Shown here: positions 1-5,882 of the stretch, one piece after another | Layout of the letters: every line of letters starts with the position of its first letter | Position numbering within the stretch: the stretch's first letter is position 1 | Source: Firmicutes bacterium UBA5301 | Lineage (GTDB): Bacteria > Bacillota > UBA5301 | DNA: 6,085 nt | Assembly: GCA_002408345.1 (NCBI GenBank) | Contig: DHRX01000147.1 | Location: 1-6,085 of the forward strand | Direction of reading: 5' to 3' | Made by a program: the position numbers and the translations under genes | The notes under the pieces: generated by a model | Seen by the model: the letters and a program-made list of their open reading frames with translations, nothing else | The model's database searches: none | What the model was told of the DNA's origin: nothing

Positions 1-21
1 TTGAACGCAAGCAGGAAAATG

Positions 22-29
22 CCCCCTTT
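22..29 (-). promoter_or_regulatory. Probable ribosome binding site for a gene after infA, mostly outside the window
   Basis: After the infA stop the mRNA reads AAAGGGGGC, like the five-G sites of rpsH, rpsE and rpmD. No ATG or GTG follows before the edge. The only candidate start inside is a TTG at 8-10, 11 bases from the G-run, reading M-R-S, which does not look like the expected rpmJ (MKVRPS). The downstream gene is therefore unresolved. Confidence 0.45.
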
Positions 30-36
30 TATTAAT

Positions 37-255
37 TTACTTGTAACGGTAAGTTATCCGTCCCCTGGTCAGGTCGTAAGGAGAAAGTTCTACCGTCACC
101 TTGTCACCAGGAAGGATGCGAATGAAGTGCATACGCATTTTCCCGCTAATATGAGCTAATACTGTATGCCCATTCTCCAACTCCACTTTAAACATGGCAT
201 TGGGGAGCGGTTCTACTACGCGACCTTCAACTTCGATGACATCTTCTTTGGGCAT
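37..255 (-). CDS. infA: Translation initiation factor IF-1
   Basis: IF-1 binds the 30S A site during initiation and helps IF-2 and IF-3 select the initiator tRNA. The product is 72 residues, exactly the common length, and is a single S1-type OB fold. The recognisable blocks are MPKEDVIEVEGRVVEPLPN at the N-terminus, FKVELENGHTVLAHISGKMRMHFIRILPGDKV in the middle and LTRGRITYRYK at the end. Residue 2 is proline where many relatives have alanine; either should allow methionine removal by the neighbouring map product. The ATG at 255 has AAGGAGG 10 bases upstream, overlapping the end of the KOW gene. In related genomes rpmJ and rpsM usually follow; here the window ends 36 bases after the stop. 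Confidence 0.97.
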   Translation of the reverse strand: MPKEDVIEVEGRVVEPLPNAMFKVELENGHTVLAHISGKMRMHFIRILPGDKVTVELSPYDLTRGRITYRYK

Positions 256-265
256 AGACTTCCTG

Positions 266-272
266 CCTCCTT
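266..272 (-). promoter_or_regulatory. Ribosome binding site of infA, overlapping the KOW-gene stop codon
   Basis: The mRNA reads TAAGGAGG: the TAA that ends the KOW gene (271-273) supplies the first two bases of AAGGAGG. Spacing to the ATG at 255 is 10 bases. This packing suggests that termination of one gene feeds initiation of the next. Confidence 0.85.
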
Positions 273-570
273 ATTCTTGGTCAGGTAAATGACCGTACTC
301 AACCTCGGCAATAAGGTCGGATAATACCTTTCTGACCTGGAAATTTGTAATTTTTTCACCTACGTGAAGTTTCTTAGCCAACTCTTCTGCTACTGACTTT
401 CTGCCTAGCAGATGCTTGCTATTTTTGCGTTTGGGTTTCTCCATCTTACGGTACTTACCATCAACAACCCAAACATATTTATCGCTATCAGTGCCAATAA
501 CCAGGTAGTGCTTGCCAGCATCACGGCCAGCCACAGAGGTAACTAATTGTCCAATACGGAGATTATGCAT
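271..570 (-). CDS. KOW-domain RNA-binding protein, L14e-like
   Basis: The product is 99 residues and basic in its centre. The first 30 residues (IGQLVTSVAGRDAGKHYLVIGTD, about 6-28) form a KOW motif, the small beta-barrel RNA-binding element found in ribosomal proteins such as L24, L26 and eukaryotic/archaeal L14e. A VDGKYRKMEKPKRKNSKHL segment at about 36-54 is the hallmark of the bacterial L14e-like family (Bacillus YbzG type), often encoded between map and infA in Firmicutes. The C-terminal half looks helical. I infer binding to rRNA or the ribosome, but its exact role is not established and I assign no symbol. The ATG at 570 has GGAGGT 5 bases upstream, and the gene begins 12 bases after map ends. 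Its stop codon lies within the infA ribosome binding site, pointing to co-translation with IF-1. Confidence 0.88.
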   Translation of the reverse strand: MHNLRIGQLVTSVAGRDAGKHYLVIGTDSDKYVWVVDGKYRKMEKPKRKNSKHLLGRKSVAEELAKKLHVGEKITNFQVRKVLSDLIAEVEYGHLPDQE

Positions 571-575
571 AGTTA

Positions 576-581
576 ACCTCC
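576..581 (-). promoter_or_regulatory. Ribosome binding site of the KOW-protein gene
   Basis: The mRNA reads GGAGGT with five bases to the ATG at 570. It begins one base after the map stop codon, so a ribosome ending map already covers it. Confidence 0.82.
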
Positions 582-582
582 G

Positions 583-1332
583 TTACTCCCACCCAGTTAA
601 TATCTCTGGCCCATCTTCTAAAATAGCAACAGTGTGCTCAAAATGGGCCGAATGGGAGCCATCCTTGGTTACCACAGTCCAACCGTCAGCCAAAGCTTCT
701 ACTTCCCAGGAACCGGCGTTGACCATTGGCTCAATAGCTAAGGTCATCCCAACTTTCAGCCGCGGGCCTCGATTAGGGAGGCCATAATTGGGTACCGGCG
801 GTGCCTCATGCATTTGGCGGCCTATCCCGTGACCAACATACTCACGGACGACAGAAAAGTTGTGGGCTTCTACGTACTGCTGGACTGCGTGGGCAATATC
901 ACTTAACCTATTGCCCACTACCGCCTGAGCGATACCTTGCTCTAACGCGGTTTGAGTAACCTCAATAAGCTTAGCAACCTCCGGATCGACTGATCCTACT
1001 GGCACTGTTACAGCGCTGTCACCATAAAAGCCATCGTAAACAACACCAAAATCTAAGCTAACAATTTGACCTTCCTGTAAAACTCGTTCACCAGGAATAC
1101 CGTGGACAACTTGATTATCCACCGAAACACAGACGGATCCAGGGTATCCCTGATATCCCTTAAATGCAGCTTGGGCGTCAAACTGAGCTACAAGCTCCTC
1201 AGCTCTCCGGTCTAAGTCAATGGTTTTAACCCCTGGCTTGACCATTGCAGCTAATTCATGAAGAATCTGCCCAGTAATTTTCCCGGCTTGCCGCATCTTG
1301 GTTAGTTCCCGTTCTGATTTAAGCACAATCAT
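583..1332 (-). CDS. map: Methionine aminopeptidase, type I
   Basis: This enzyme removes the initiator methionine from new proteins when the second residue is small. The product is 249 residues, the compact type I length with no N-terminal extension. The five metal ligands expected from E. coli MetAP are visible: D94, D105 (11 apart, in VSLDFGVVYDGFYGD), H168 (VGHGIG), E201 (IEP) and E232 (FEHT). H77 and H175 are also in place as substrate-side histidines. The ATG at 1330-1332 lies inside the end of adk (14-base overlap). It has only a weak purine stretch (GAAAGAG) upstream, so translation probably depends on ribosomes finishing adk. A GTG two codons on (1324-1326) is a possible alternative, but MIVLKSEREL is the familiar N-terminus. 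The KOW gene follows after 12 bases. Confidence 0.97.
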   Translation of the reverse strand: MIVLKSERELTKMRQAGKITGQILHELAAMVKPGVKTIDLDRRAEELVAQFDAQAAFKGYQGYPGSVCVSVDNQVVHGIPGERVLQEGQIVSLDFGVVYDGFYGDSAVTVPVGSVDPEVAKLIEVTQTALEQGIAQAVVGNRLSDIAHAVQQYVEAHNFSVVREYVGHGIGRQMHEAPPVPNYGLPNRGPRLKVGMTLAIEPMVNAGSWEVEALADGWTVVTKDGSHSAHFEHTVAILEDGPEILTGWE

Positions 1333-1990
1333 GTCGGTTGGTCAACTCTTTCAATTGATCGGCGATAGCTTTGGCAACCTCATCTACGCTTTTTTCGCCA
1401 TCAAAATTCATAAGCAGATCCTTTTGTGCGTAATAGGTAATTAGCGGTTCGGTCTGCTGCTGATATACATTGAGCCTGCGTAGAATAGTCTCTTCCTGGT
1501 CATCACTGCGCTGGTAAAGTTCATTTCCACAGTGGTCACAGATCCCCGCAACCTTCGGCGGATTGTACTCCAAGTGAAAAGAAGCTTTACATCCCCGGCA
1601 AACCCGCCGTTTTGCTAAACGGCTAACGATGGTCTGTGGCTCTACCTCTAAGTTCAATACTGCACCTAATTCCTGGTCCAGTTCTTCCAATAGTTGATCC
1701 AAAGCCTCAGCCTGAGCTAAAGTCCGTGGAAAACCATCTAAAAGGAACCCATCTACCGCTACCCGGGGATCTGACAATTTATCTTTGACTAAGCCTATAA
1801 CTACATCATCTGGAACTAACTCGCCTCTGTCCATATAGGCTTTGGCTTGACGCCCCAGTTCACTGTCGGCCTCCCGTGCTTCCCGGAGTAAATCACCGGT
1901 GGAAATATGGTGCAGGTTATATTTTTCGACTAAAGTATAAGCCTGAGTCCCTTTTCCAGCTCCTGGCGGCCCTAAAAGCATTAACCGCAT
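1319..1990 (-). CDS. adk: Adenylate kinase, zinc-LID type
   Basis: Adenylate kinase interconverts ATP + AMP and 2 ADP in the cytoplasm. The product is 223 residues, a long-form enzyme (Bacillus about 217). Visible elements are the P-loop GPPGAGKGT at 7-15, the AMP-site STGDLLR at 30-36, and DGFPRT at 85-90. The LID region has four cysteines at 131, 134, 151 and 154 (CRGC and CDHC), so it should bind structural zinc. Conserved arginines follow in QRSDDQEETILRRL (160-173). The frame is open to an ATG at 2029, but that has no ribosome binding site and would put 13 extra residues before the MRLMLLGPPG core. The ATG at 1990 has AAGGA 6 bases upstream. The last 14 bases overlap the start of map, so the two are likely translated in a coupled way. 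secY-adk-map is the classic Gram-positive arrangement. Confidence 0.97.
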   Translation of the reverse strand: MRLMLLGPPGAGKGTQAYTLVEKYNLHHISTGDLLREAREADSELGRQAKAYMDRGELVPDDVVIGLVKDKLSDPRVAVDGFLLDGFPRTLAQAEALDQLLEELDQELGAVLNLEVEPQTIVSRLAKRRVCRGCKASFHLEYNPPKVAGICDHCGNELYQRSDDQEETILRRLNVYQQQTEPLITYYAQKDLLMNFDGEKSVDEVAKAIADQLKELTNRHDCA

Positions 1991-1996
1991 AGGTTT

Positions 1997-2007
1997 TCCT
2001 TCCCCTC
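1997..2007 (-). promoter_or_regulatory. Ribosome binding site that fixes the adk start at 1990
   Basis: The mRNA reads GAGGGGAAGGA, a double purine-rich match. The nearer AAGGA is 6 bases from the ATG at 1990. The alternative ATG at 2029 is preceded only by the AT-rich end of secY. Confidence 0.82.
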
Positions 2008-2031
2008 GTTCTACACAATTACTGGTCATGG

Positions 2032-3288
2032 TTACTTAATAAACCCTTCATAATGACGCATTAATAGCTGCGTCTCTATTTGGCGCATAGTATCTAAAGC
2101 CACACCGACTAAAATTAGGAGAGAAGTTCCTCCAAAATAAAAGGCTCCAAGGCCAAAAGCCGATGTTAACAAAGTGGGTAAGACCGCAATAAAGGCTAAA
2201 AAGACTGCTCCCACTAAGGTAATTCGGGTCAAAACCCGTTCCAGGTAATTCGCGGTCGGCCTTCCTGGGCGCAGACCCGGCACAAATCCAGATTGCTTTT
2301 TCAAGTTGTCAGCTATCTGCATTGGGTTAAAAGTAATTGCTGTATAGAAATAGGTAAAGAAAACAATAAGTAATACATAGATGATATTATACCAAATACT
2401 AGATGGACTAAAAACATCTATATATTTAGACCAAGCAGGCACAAACTGCATAATCGTTACCGGGAATACCAAAACCGATGAGGCAAAGATAACTGGAATA
2501 ACACCAGCCTGGTTAACCCGTAACGGAATGTGCGTAGACTGCCCACCGTACATCTTCCTACCTACTACTCGTTTAGCATACTGAACAGGAATCCGGCGCT
2601 GCGCTTCCTGAATCATAACAACCCCAGCAATAGTCAATACTGCAATAACTAAAAAGGCTAACACTGCAAAGGGACCGATTCCACCAGCACCCACTGACTG
2701 TCCAATATTACGAATGGTAGACGGCATCCGAGCGACAATACCAAAAAAGATAATCAAAGAAATGCCGTTTCCTATACCCCGTTCTGAAATCATTTCACCA
2801 AGCCACATCAAAAACATAGTACCAGCAGTTAAAGTAGAAACAATTAAAACTGTACTCCCCAAACCGGGGTTAGTAACTGCACCATAACGTTCCACAACTA
2901 ACATAGTACCTATGGCTTGAATAATAGCTAAAACCACTGTACCGTATCTAGTATACTGAGCTATTTTTTTCCTGCCTTCTAAACCTTCTTTTGCCAACTC
3001 TTCCAAACTCGGAATAACTACCTGTAACAGTTGAAAGATGATGGACGACGTAATGTACGGGTTTACACCTAAAGCAAAGATCGTAAAACGACCCAAAGCT
3101 CCACCAGCAAATAAGTCTAATAACCCAAATATACTACCTTGACCTAATTGGCTGGCTAACCCTGCTGCGTCAACCCCAGGAGTAGGCACAAAACTACCTA
3201 TTCTGTACACTACCAGCATAGCTGCGGTAAAAAGTAGCTTAGAGCGAAGGTCAGGGATCTTAAAAGCATTTTTTAGCGCATCTAGCAC
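2032..3288 (-). CDS. secY: Preprotein translocase subunit SecY
   Basis: SecY forms the protein-conducting channel of the Sec translocon in the cytoplasmic membrane, working with SecE, SecG and the SecA ATPase. The product is 418 residues, close to the usual 420-435. Ten hydrophobic segments can be placed by eye at about 17-37, 68-92, 116-133, 147-167, 175-192, 207-227, 264-282, 300-322, 353-374 and 381-401, with a plug-like region at about 52-66. Signature stretches are SERGIGNGISL (168-178), the cytoplasmic loop QEAQRRIPVQYAKR (227-240) and the SecA-contact loop GLRPGRPT (338-345). The GTG start at 3288 directly follows the rplO TAG, and its ribosome binding site lies within the end of rplO, so the two genes are probably translationally coupled. 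adk follows after 41 bases. Confidence 0.98.
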   Translation of the reverse strand: MLDALKNAFKIPDLRSKLLFTAAMLVVYRIGSFVPTPGVDAAGLASQLGQGSIFGLLDLFAGGALGRFTIFALGVNPYITSSIIFQLLQVVIPSLEELAKEGLEGRKKIAQYTRYGTVVLAIIQAIGTMLVVERYGAVTNPGLGSTVLIVSTLTAGTMFLMWLGEMISERGIGNGISLIIFFGIVARMPSTIRNIGQSVGAGGIGPFAVLAFLVIAVLTIAGVVMIQEAQRRIPVQYAKRVVGRKMYGGQSTHIPLRVNQAGVIPVIFASSVLVFPVTIMQFVPAWSKYIDVFSPSSIWYNIIYVLLIVFFTYFYTAITFNPMQIADNLKKQSGFVPGLRPGRPTANYLERVLTRITLVGAVFLAFIAVLPTLLTSAFGLGAFYFGGTSLLILVGVALDTMRQIETQLLMRHYEGFIK

Positions 3289-3729
3289 CTAGATCACCTC
3301 TACTTTGCCCCCGGCCGCTTCGATTTTCTCAGCCGCGGACTTGCTGATTCCGTTCACCTTAACTGTTAAGGCCTTGGAAACTTCTCCTGTACCTAATAGC
3401 TTGACCCCGTCCTTCGTCTTAGGGATCAATCCTTTTTCTCTGAGTAGTTCTGGGGTAACTTCTGTACCCTCAGCAAAAACCTCTAAGTCCTCAAGGTTGA
3501 CTACCGCATATTCTTTTTTAAAGATATTAGTAAAGCCCCTCTTAGGTAACCGACGCACCAAAGGAGTCTGTCCTCCTTCGAAGGCCGGACCCTTACCGCC
3601 ACCAGAGCGAGATCTTTGTCCCTTATGTCCTCGAGCTGAAGTCTTGCCCAATCCGGAACCGATCCCACGACCGACCCGCTTTCTAGTGGTTTTTGAACCT
3701 TCTGCCGGTTTAAGTTCATGGAGTTTCAC
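3289..3729 (-). CDS. rplO: 50S ribosomal protein L15
   Basis: L15 is a large-subunit protein that enters late in 50S assembly and threads a long basic extension into 23S rRNA. The product is 146 residues, equal to the usual Firmicute length, and begins with the family-typical MKLHELKPAEGSK. The Gly/Arg/Lys-rich extension spans about 15-65 (RVGRGIGSGLGKTSARGHKGQ). The folded C-terminal domain carries the L15 signature at about 110-141 (KLLGTGEVSKALTVKVNGIS). The frame stays open to an ATG at 3774, but that would overlap the end of rpmD and add 15 atypical residues. The GTG at 3729 has a perfect AAGGAGGT site 7 bases upstream, so I take it. The stop codon touches the secY start with no gap. Confidence 0.96.
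   Translation of the reverse strand: MKLHELKPAEGSKTTRKRVGRGIGSGLGKTSARGHKGQRSRSGGGKGPAFEGGQTPLVRRLPKRGFTNIFKKEYAVVNLEDLEVFAEGTEVTPELLREKGLIPKTKDGVKLLGTGEVSKALTVKVNGISKSAAEKIEAAGGKVEVI
3292..3300 (-). promoter_or_regulatory. Ribosome binding site of secY, embedded in the end of rplO
   Basis: The mRNA reads GAGGTGATC, nine bases that fully match the complement of the usual 16S rRNA tail. GAGG is 8 bases before the GTG at 3288. These bases also encode the last residues of L15 (E-V-I), and its TAG then abuts the secY GTG. Confidence 0.88.
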
Positions 3730-3736
3730 TGAACGC

Positions 3737-3744
3737 ACCTCCTT
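3737..3744 (-). promoter_or_regulatory. Ribosome binding site that fixes the rplO GTG start at 3729
   Basis: The mRNA reads AAGGAGGT, then seven bases, then GTG. It lies inside the longer open frame that begins at 3774 and shows that the shorter product is the translated one. Confidence 0.92.
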
Positions 3745-3754
3745 CGCCGAAGAA

Positions 3755-3943
3755 CTAGACCTCTTCAACCTCAATTAAATGCTGTACTCGTGCAATCATT
3801 CCCCGCAGTGACGGCGAATCAGTCAGAACAACGCTCTGGTTTAACTTAGTCAAGCCCAGAGCAGTAATCGTCCTTTTCTGCTCCTCGTTGCGGCCGATGG
3901 CACTGCGCACATACGTTATCTTAAGCTGTTTCGCATCCGCCAT
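3755..3943 (-). CDS. rpmD: 50S ribosomal protein L30
   Basis: L30 is a small protein on the surface of the large subunit that contacts 23S rRNA. The product is 62 residues, the normal short bacterial form. It has the family pattern of a KITYVRSAIGR strand near the N-terminus, then the TITALGLTKLNQSVVL segment, and a C-terminal helix and strand ending HLIEVEEV. The start is ATG at 3943 with an AGGGGG ribosome binding site 9 bases upstream. The gene sits between rpsE (28-base gap) and rplO (25-base gap to the chosen rplO start), as in other spc operons. L30 is absent from some bacterial lineages, so its presence is mildly informative and fits a Firmicute. Confidence 0.96.
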   Translation of the reverse strand: MADAKQLKITYVRSAIGRNEEQKRTITALGLTKLNQSVVLTDSPSLRGMIARVQHLIEVEEV

Positions 3944-3952
3944 GAATACTTA

Positions 3953-3958
3953 CCCCCT
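3953..3958 (-). promoter_or_regulatory. Ribosome binding site of rpmD, five-G variant
   Basis: The mRNA reads TAGGGGGTAAG with 9 bases from the G-run to the ATG. It is a third example of the wobble-type site in this operon. Confidence 0.75.
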
Positions 3959-3971
3959 ACAGGGAAACTTT

Positions 3972-4472
3972 TTAGATTTCCTCCACAGATTTGCCCCGTA
4001 ATCGAGCAACTTCCTCTTTAGTCCGCAAACTAGCCAAACCAGTCATAGTGGCCCGTACCATATTAATTGGGTTAGAGGAGCCCAATGATTTGGTGAGAAT
4101 ATCACGGTACCCAGCCAGTTCCAAAACGGCACGAACAGGTCCGCCAGCAATAACTCCGGTACCAGGACCAGCTGGTTTCAACAAGACTTTACCAGCACCA
4201 AACACACCCACAATCTCGTGGGGAATAGTCGTATCCACCATTGGGACTTCAATCATACCTTTTTTGGCCGCCTCAACTGATTTCCGAATAGCATCGGCAA
4301 CTTCTTTGGCTTTGCCAATACCAAATCCGACCTTACCATTACCATCGCCGACTACCGACAAAACACTAAAGCTACGAGTACGACCACCTTTAACAGTCTT
4401 TGAAACTGGATTTATTGAAACAACCTTTTCTCCTAGGTTAGTCTCTTTATTGTTGTCATAACGCCTGCCCAA
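3972..4472 (-). CDS. rpsE: 30S ribosomal protein S5
   Basis: S5 sits at the 30S neck/shoulder near the mRNA entrance and affects decoding accuracy. The product is 166 residues, matching the Bacillus protein. An N-terminal double-stranded-RNA-binding type domain spans about residues 12-78. It includes the KGGR loop at 28-31, the region where spectinomycin-resistance changes are known in other bacteria; it looks wild-type here. The second domain has the conserved TTIPHEIVGVFGAGKVLLKP and GTGVIAGGPVRAVLELAG blocks (81-121). The only sensible start is TTG at 4472, since an in-frame stop lies eight codons upstream and no ATG or GTG falls between. A GGGGG-type ribosome binding site lies 10 bases before it. 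The TTG initiation is unusual for such a highly expressed gene. Confidence 0.95.
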   Translation of the reverse strand: MGRRYDNNKETNLGEKVVSINPVSKTVKGGRTRSFSVLSVVGDGNGKVGFGIGKAKEVADAIRKSVEAAKKGMIEVPMVDTTIPHEIVGVFGAGKVLLKPAGPGTGVIAGGPVRAVLELAGYRDILTKSLGSSNPINMVRATMTGLASLRTKEEVARLRGKSVEEI

Positions 4473-4482
4473 AACAGATTTA

Positions 4483-4490
4483 CCCCCTTT
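4483..4490 (-). promoter_or_regulatory. Ribosome binding site of rpsE, five-G variant before a TTG start
   Basis: The mRNA reads AAAGGGGGTA with 10 bases to TTG. It is almost identical to the rpsH site (AAAGGGGGTT) and differs from the ideal only by a G-U wobble position. It supports the TTG at 4472. Confidence 0.78.
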
Positions 4491-4500
4491 CAGCTAAAAA

Positions 4501-4869
4501 TTAAAACTGCAGACCGGCTTCTCGGGCACTGTCGGCCAAGGCTTTAACTCTACCGTGAAATTTATTACCGCTCCGATCAAAAACGACAGTGGTAACCCCT
4601 TTATCCAAAGCCCGTTGAGCTATGAGTTTACCCACCGCCTGAGCGGCTGCAATGTTTCCACCGGCCTTGAGTTGGCCTTGTAATTCTTTATCGACAGAGG
4701 AAGCGGCTACCAGGGTGTTGCCGGTAGTATCATCAATAACCTGGGCATAAATATGGTTTAAGCTCCGAAAAACACAAAGCCGTGGGCGCTCCGGGCTACC
4801 AAAAACAGATTTGCGAACCCGAAAATGGCGCTTTTTTCTAGCTTTGTTCCGATTGAACTTAGTGAACAC
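4501..4869 (-). CDS. rplR: 50S ribosomal protein L18
   Basis: L18 binds 5S rRNA and, with L5, joins the 5S particle to the central protuberance of the large subunit. The product is 122 residues, a normal bacterial length. The N-terminus is very basic (residues 1-27 are rich in K and R). It is followed by the conserved PERPRLCVFRSLNHIYAQ block and by the C-terminal motif at 97-122 (FDRSGNKFHGRVKALADSAREAGLQF in outline). The start is GTG at 4869. A near-complete ribosome binding site lies 6 bases upstream and no in-frame ATG gives a better fit. The gene lies 29 bases after rplF and 28 before rpsE, the standard spc order. Confidence 0.97.
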   Translation of the reverse strand: MFTKFNRNKARKKRHFRVRKSVFGSPERPRLCVFRSLNHIYAQVIDDTTGNTLVAASSVDKELQGQLKAGGNIAAAQAVGKLIAQRALDKGVTTVVFDRSGNKFHGRVKALADSAREAGLQF

Positions 4870-4875
4870 CCTGAC

Positions 4876-4885
4876 TCACATCCTT
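4876..4885 (-). promoter_or_regulatory. Ribosome binding site of rplR (supports a GTG start)
   Basis: The mRNA reads AAGGATGTGA, matching nine of ten positions of AAGGAGGTGA, with six bases to the GTG at 4869. The ATG inside this string is followed at once by TGA and is not a gene start. Confidence 0.8.
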
Positions 4886-4898
4886 TCATCCTGAAATT

Positions 4899-5441
4899 TT
4901 AAGCTTTACCGCTCTTACCAGCTTTCCGCCTAACCACTTCATCGGCATACCGAATACCTTTACCCAGGTAGGGTTCTGGTCTACGGACAGCACGAATATT
5001 GGCGGCGAATTCGCCAACTAGCTGCTTATCTATACCGCGAACTGTAATCTTTGTAGGGACAGGAACTTCTACCTCAATCCCCTTGGGCAGTTGAAATTCC
5101 ACCGGGTGCGAATAACCCATATTAAGCACCAAAGTGTTCCCCTGCAGAGCAGCTCTATACCCAACGCCCTTAATTTCTAAGCTCTTAGAGTAGCCTTCGC
5201 TAACCCCTTGAACCATGTTGGCTAGAAGGCTCCTAGTCAAACCATGTAAAGCTTTGTGTTCTTTTTGATCTGATGGCCGTTTAACTAGAACCTCGCCCTC
5301 AGTCTGCTCTAAAAGCATTTCAGGATGTAGGTCCTTAGTCAGTTCGCCTTTAGGTCCTTTTATTGTAACCTTATTACCGGATTCGATCTTAACGGTAACT
5401 CCGTTAGGAAGCCGTACCGGCATTTTTCCAATACGTGACAT
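4899..5441 (-). CDS. rplF: 50S ribosomal protein L6
   Basis: L6 binds 23S rRNA near the base of the L7/L12 stalk, close to the factor-binding region and the sarcin-ricin loop. The product is 180 residues, normal for bacterial L6, and begins MSRIGKMPVRLPNGV. It has the two tandem L6 folds (about residues 1-80 and 81-180) and the C-terminal signature RRPEPYLGKGIRY at 153-165, followed by a basic tail. The open frame continues upstream to an ATG at 5480, but that start would overlap the end of rpsH and add 13 residues not typical of the family. The ATG at 5441 has a near-perfect AAAGGAGGTG site 6 bases upstream, so I choose it. rplR follows after 29 bases. Confidence 0.97.
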   Translation of the reverse strand: MSRIGKMPVRLPNGVTVKIESGNKVTIKGPKGELTKDLHPEMLLEQTEGEVLVKRPSDQKEHKALHGLTRSLLANMVQGVSEGYSKSLEIKGVGYRAALQGNTLVLNMGYSHPVEFQLPKGIEVEVPVPTKITVRGIDKQLVGEFAANIRAVRRPEPYLGKGIRYADEVVRRKAGKSGKA

Positions 5442-5447
5442 AGTAGC

Positions 5448-5456
5448 ACCTCCTTT
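5448..5456 (-). promoter_or_regulatory. Ribosome binding site that fixes the rplF start at 5441
   Basis: The mRNA reads AAAGGAGGT followed by six bases and ATG. This near-perfect Shine-Dalgarno match lies downstream of the alternative ATG at 5480 and so argues against that longer start. Confidence 0.92.
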
Positions 5457-5473
5457 AGCTAGCGCTTTCCTTT

Positions 5474-5872
5474 TTACCAAATATAAGCTAAAACTTCTCC
5501 GCCTACACCGGCTGCCCGGGCCTGTTTATCGGTCATAATCCCTTTACTAGTCGAGATTACAGCAATTCCTAAGCCCCCTAAAACCTTGGGAACCTCATCC
5601 TTCTTGGCATAGACCCGCAGACCTGGCTTGGAAATACGCTTGATGCCGGAGATGATCTTCTCCTTATTCGCACCATATTTCAGGTGAATTCTAATGATCC
5701 CTTGTTTGGAATCTTCCTTATATTCATAATCGCTGATATAACCTTCTTCCTTAAGAATCCGAGCCAAATCTCGTTTCAGATTAGAGGCTGGGATATCTAC
5801 AGAAGAATGCATTACCGAACTAGCATTACGAATTCGTGTCAGCATATCGGCGATTGGATCTGTCATTACCAT
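5474..5872 (-). CDS. rpsH: 30S ribosomal protein S8
   Basis: S8 is a primary 16S rRNA-binding protein of the small-subunit platform, needed early in 30S assembly. In E. coli it also represses the spc operon by binding its mRNA near rplE, a gene that lies outside this window. The product is 132 residues, the usual Firmicute length. It opens with the conserved MVMTDPIADMLTRIRNA block and ends with the S8 C-terminal signature at residues 99-132 (GGLGIAVISTSKG, then GVGGEVLAYIW). The ATG at 5872 is preferred over the ATG two codons later because this family normally begins MVMTDP and because an AAAGGGGG ribosome binding site lies 10 bases upstream. The stop is followed by a 32-base gap before rplF. 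Nothing in the coding sequence is unusual. Confidence 0.97.
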   Translation of the reverse strand: MVMTDPIADMLTRIRNASSVMHSSVDIPASNLKRDLARILKEEGYISDYEYKEDSKQGIIRIHLKYGANKEKIISGIKRISKPGLRVYAKKDEVPKVLGGLGIAVISTSKGIMTDKQARAAGVGGEVLAYIW

Positions 5873-5882
5873 CGACGGGTAA

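Noticed and set aside
512..787. A plus-strand frame across the map/KOW junction.
   Set aside because: It is antisense to two confident genes and has no initiation signal or family resemblance. The same applies to the plus-strand frames at 2381-2584 and 5684-5956.
1309..1353. A TTGACC hexamer, then 17 bases, then TTAAAT on the minus strand at the adk/map overlap, resembling a sigma-70 type promoter.
   Set aside because: The -10 match is only four of six and lies inside map after its ATG, so it would not give a full map transcript. It is most likely chance.
1991..2029. N-terminal extension of adk from the ATG at 2029.
   Set aside because: No ribosome binding site precedes that ATG, and the added residues fall outside the compact nucleotide-kinase fold. 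The ATG at 1990 has a good site.
3501..3719. A second minus-strand frame inside rplO.
   Set aside because: It is an alternate reading frame of the Gly/Arg-rich L15 segment with no ribosome binding site of its own.
3305..3778. A 157-codon open frame on the plus strand opposite rplO and the end of rpmD.
   Set aside because: It begins with TTG, has no ribosome binding site, shows low-complexity Pro/Ser-rich content typical of antisense shadows, and lies opposite well-conserved genes.
3991..4461. A 156-codon open frame on the plus strand opposite rpsE.
   Set aside because: It has a TTG start without a ribosome binding site, no recognisable domain, and a composition explained by the complementary S5 codons.
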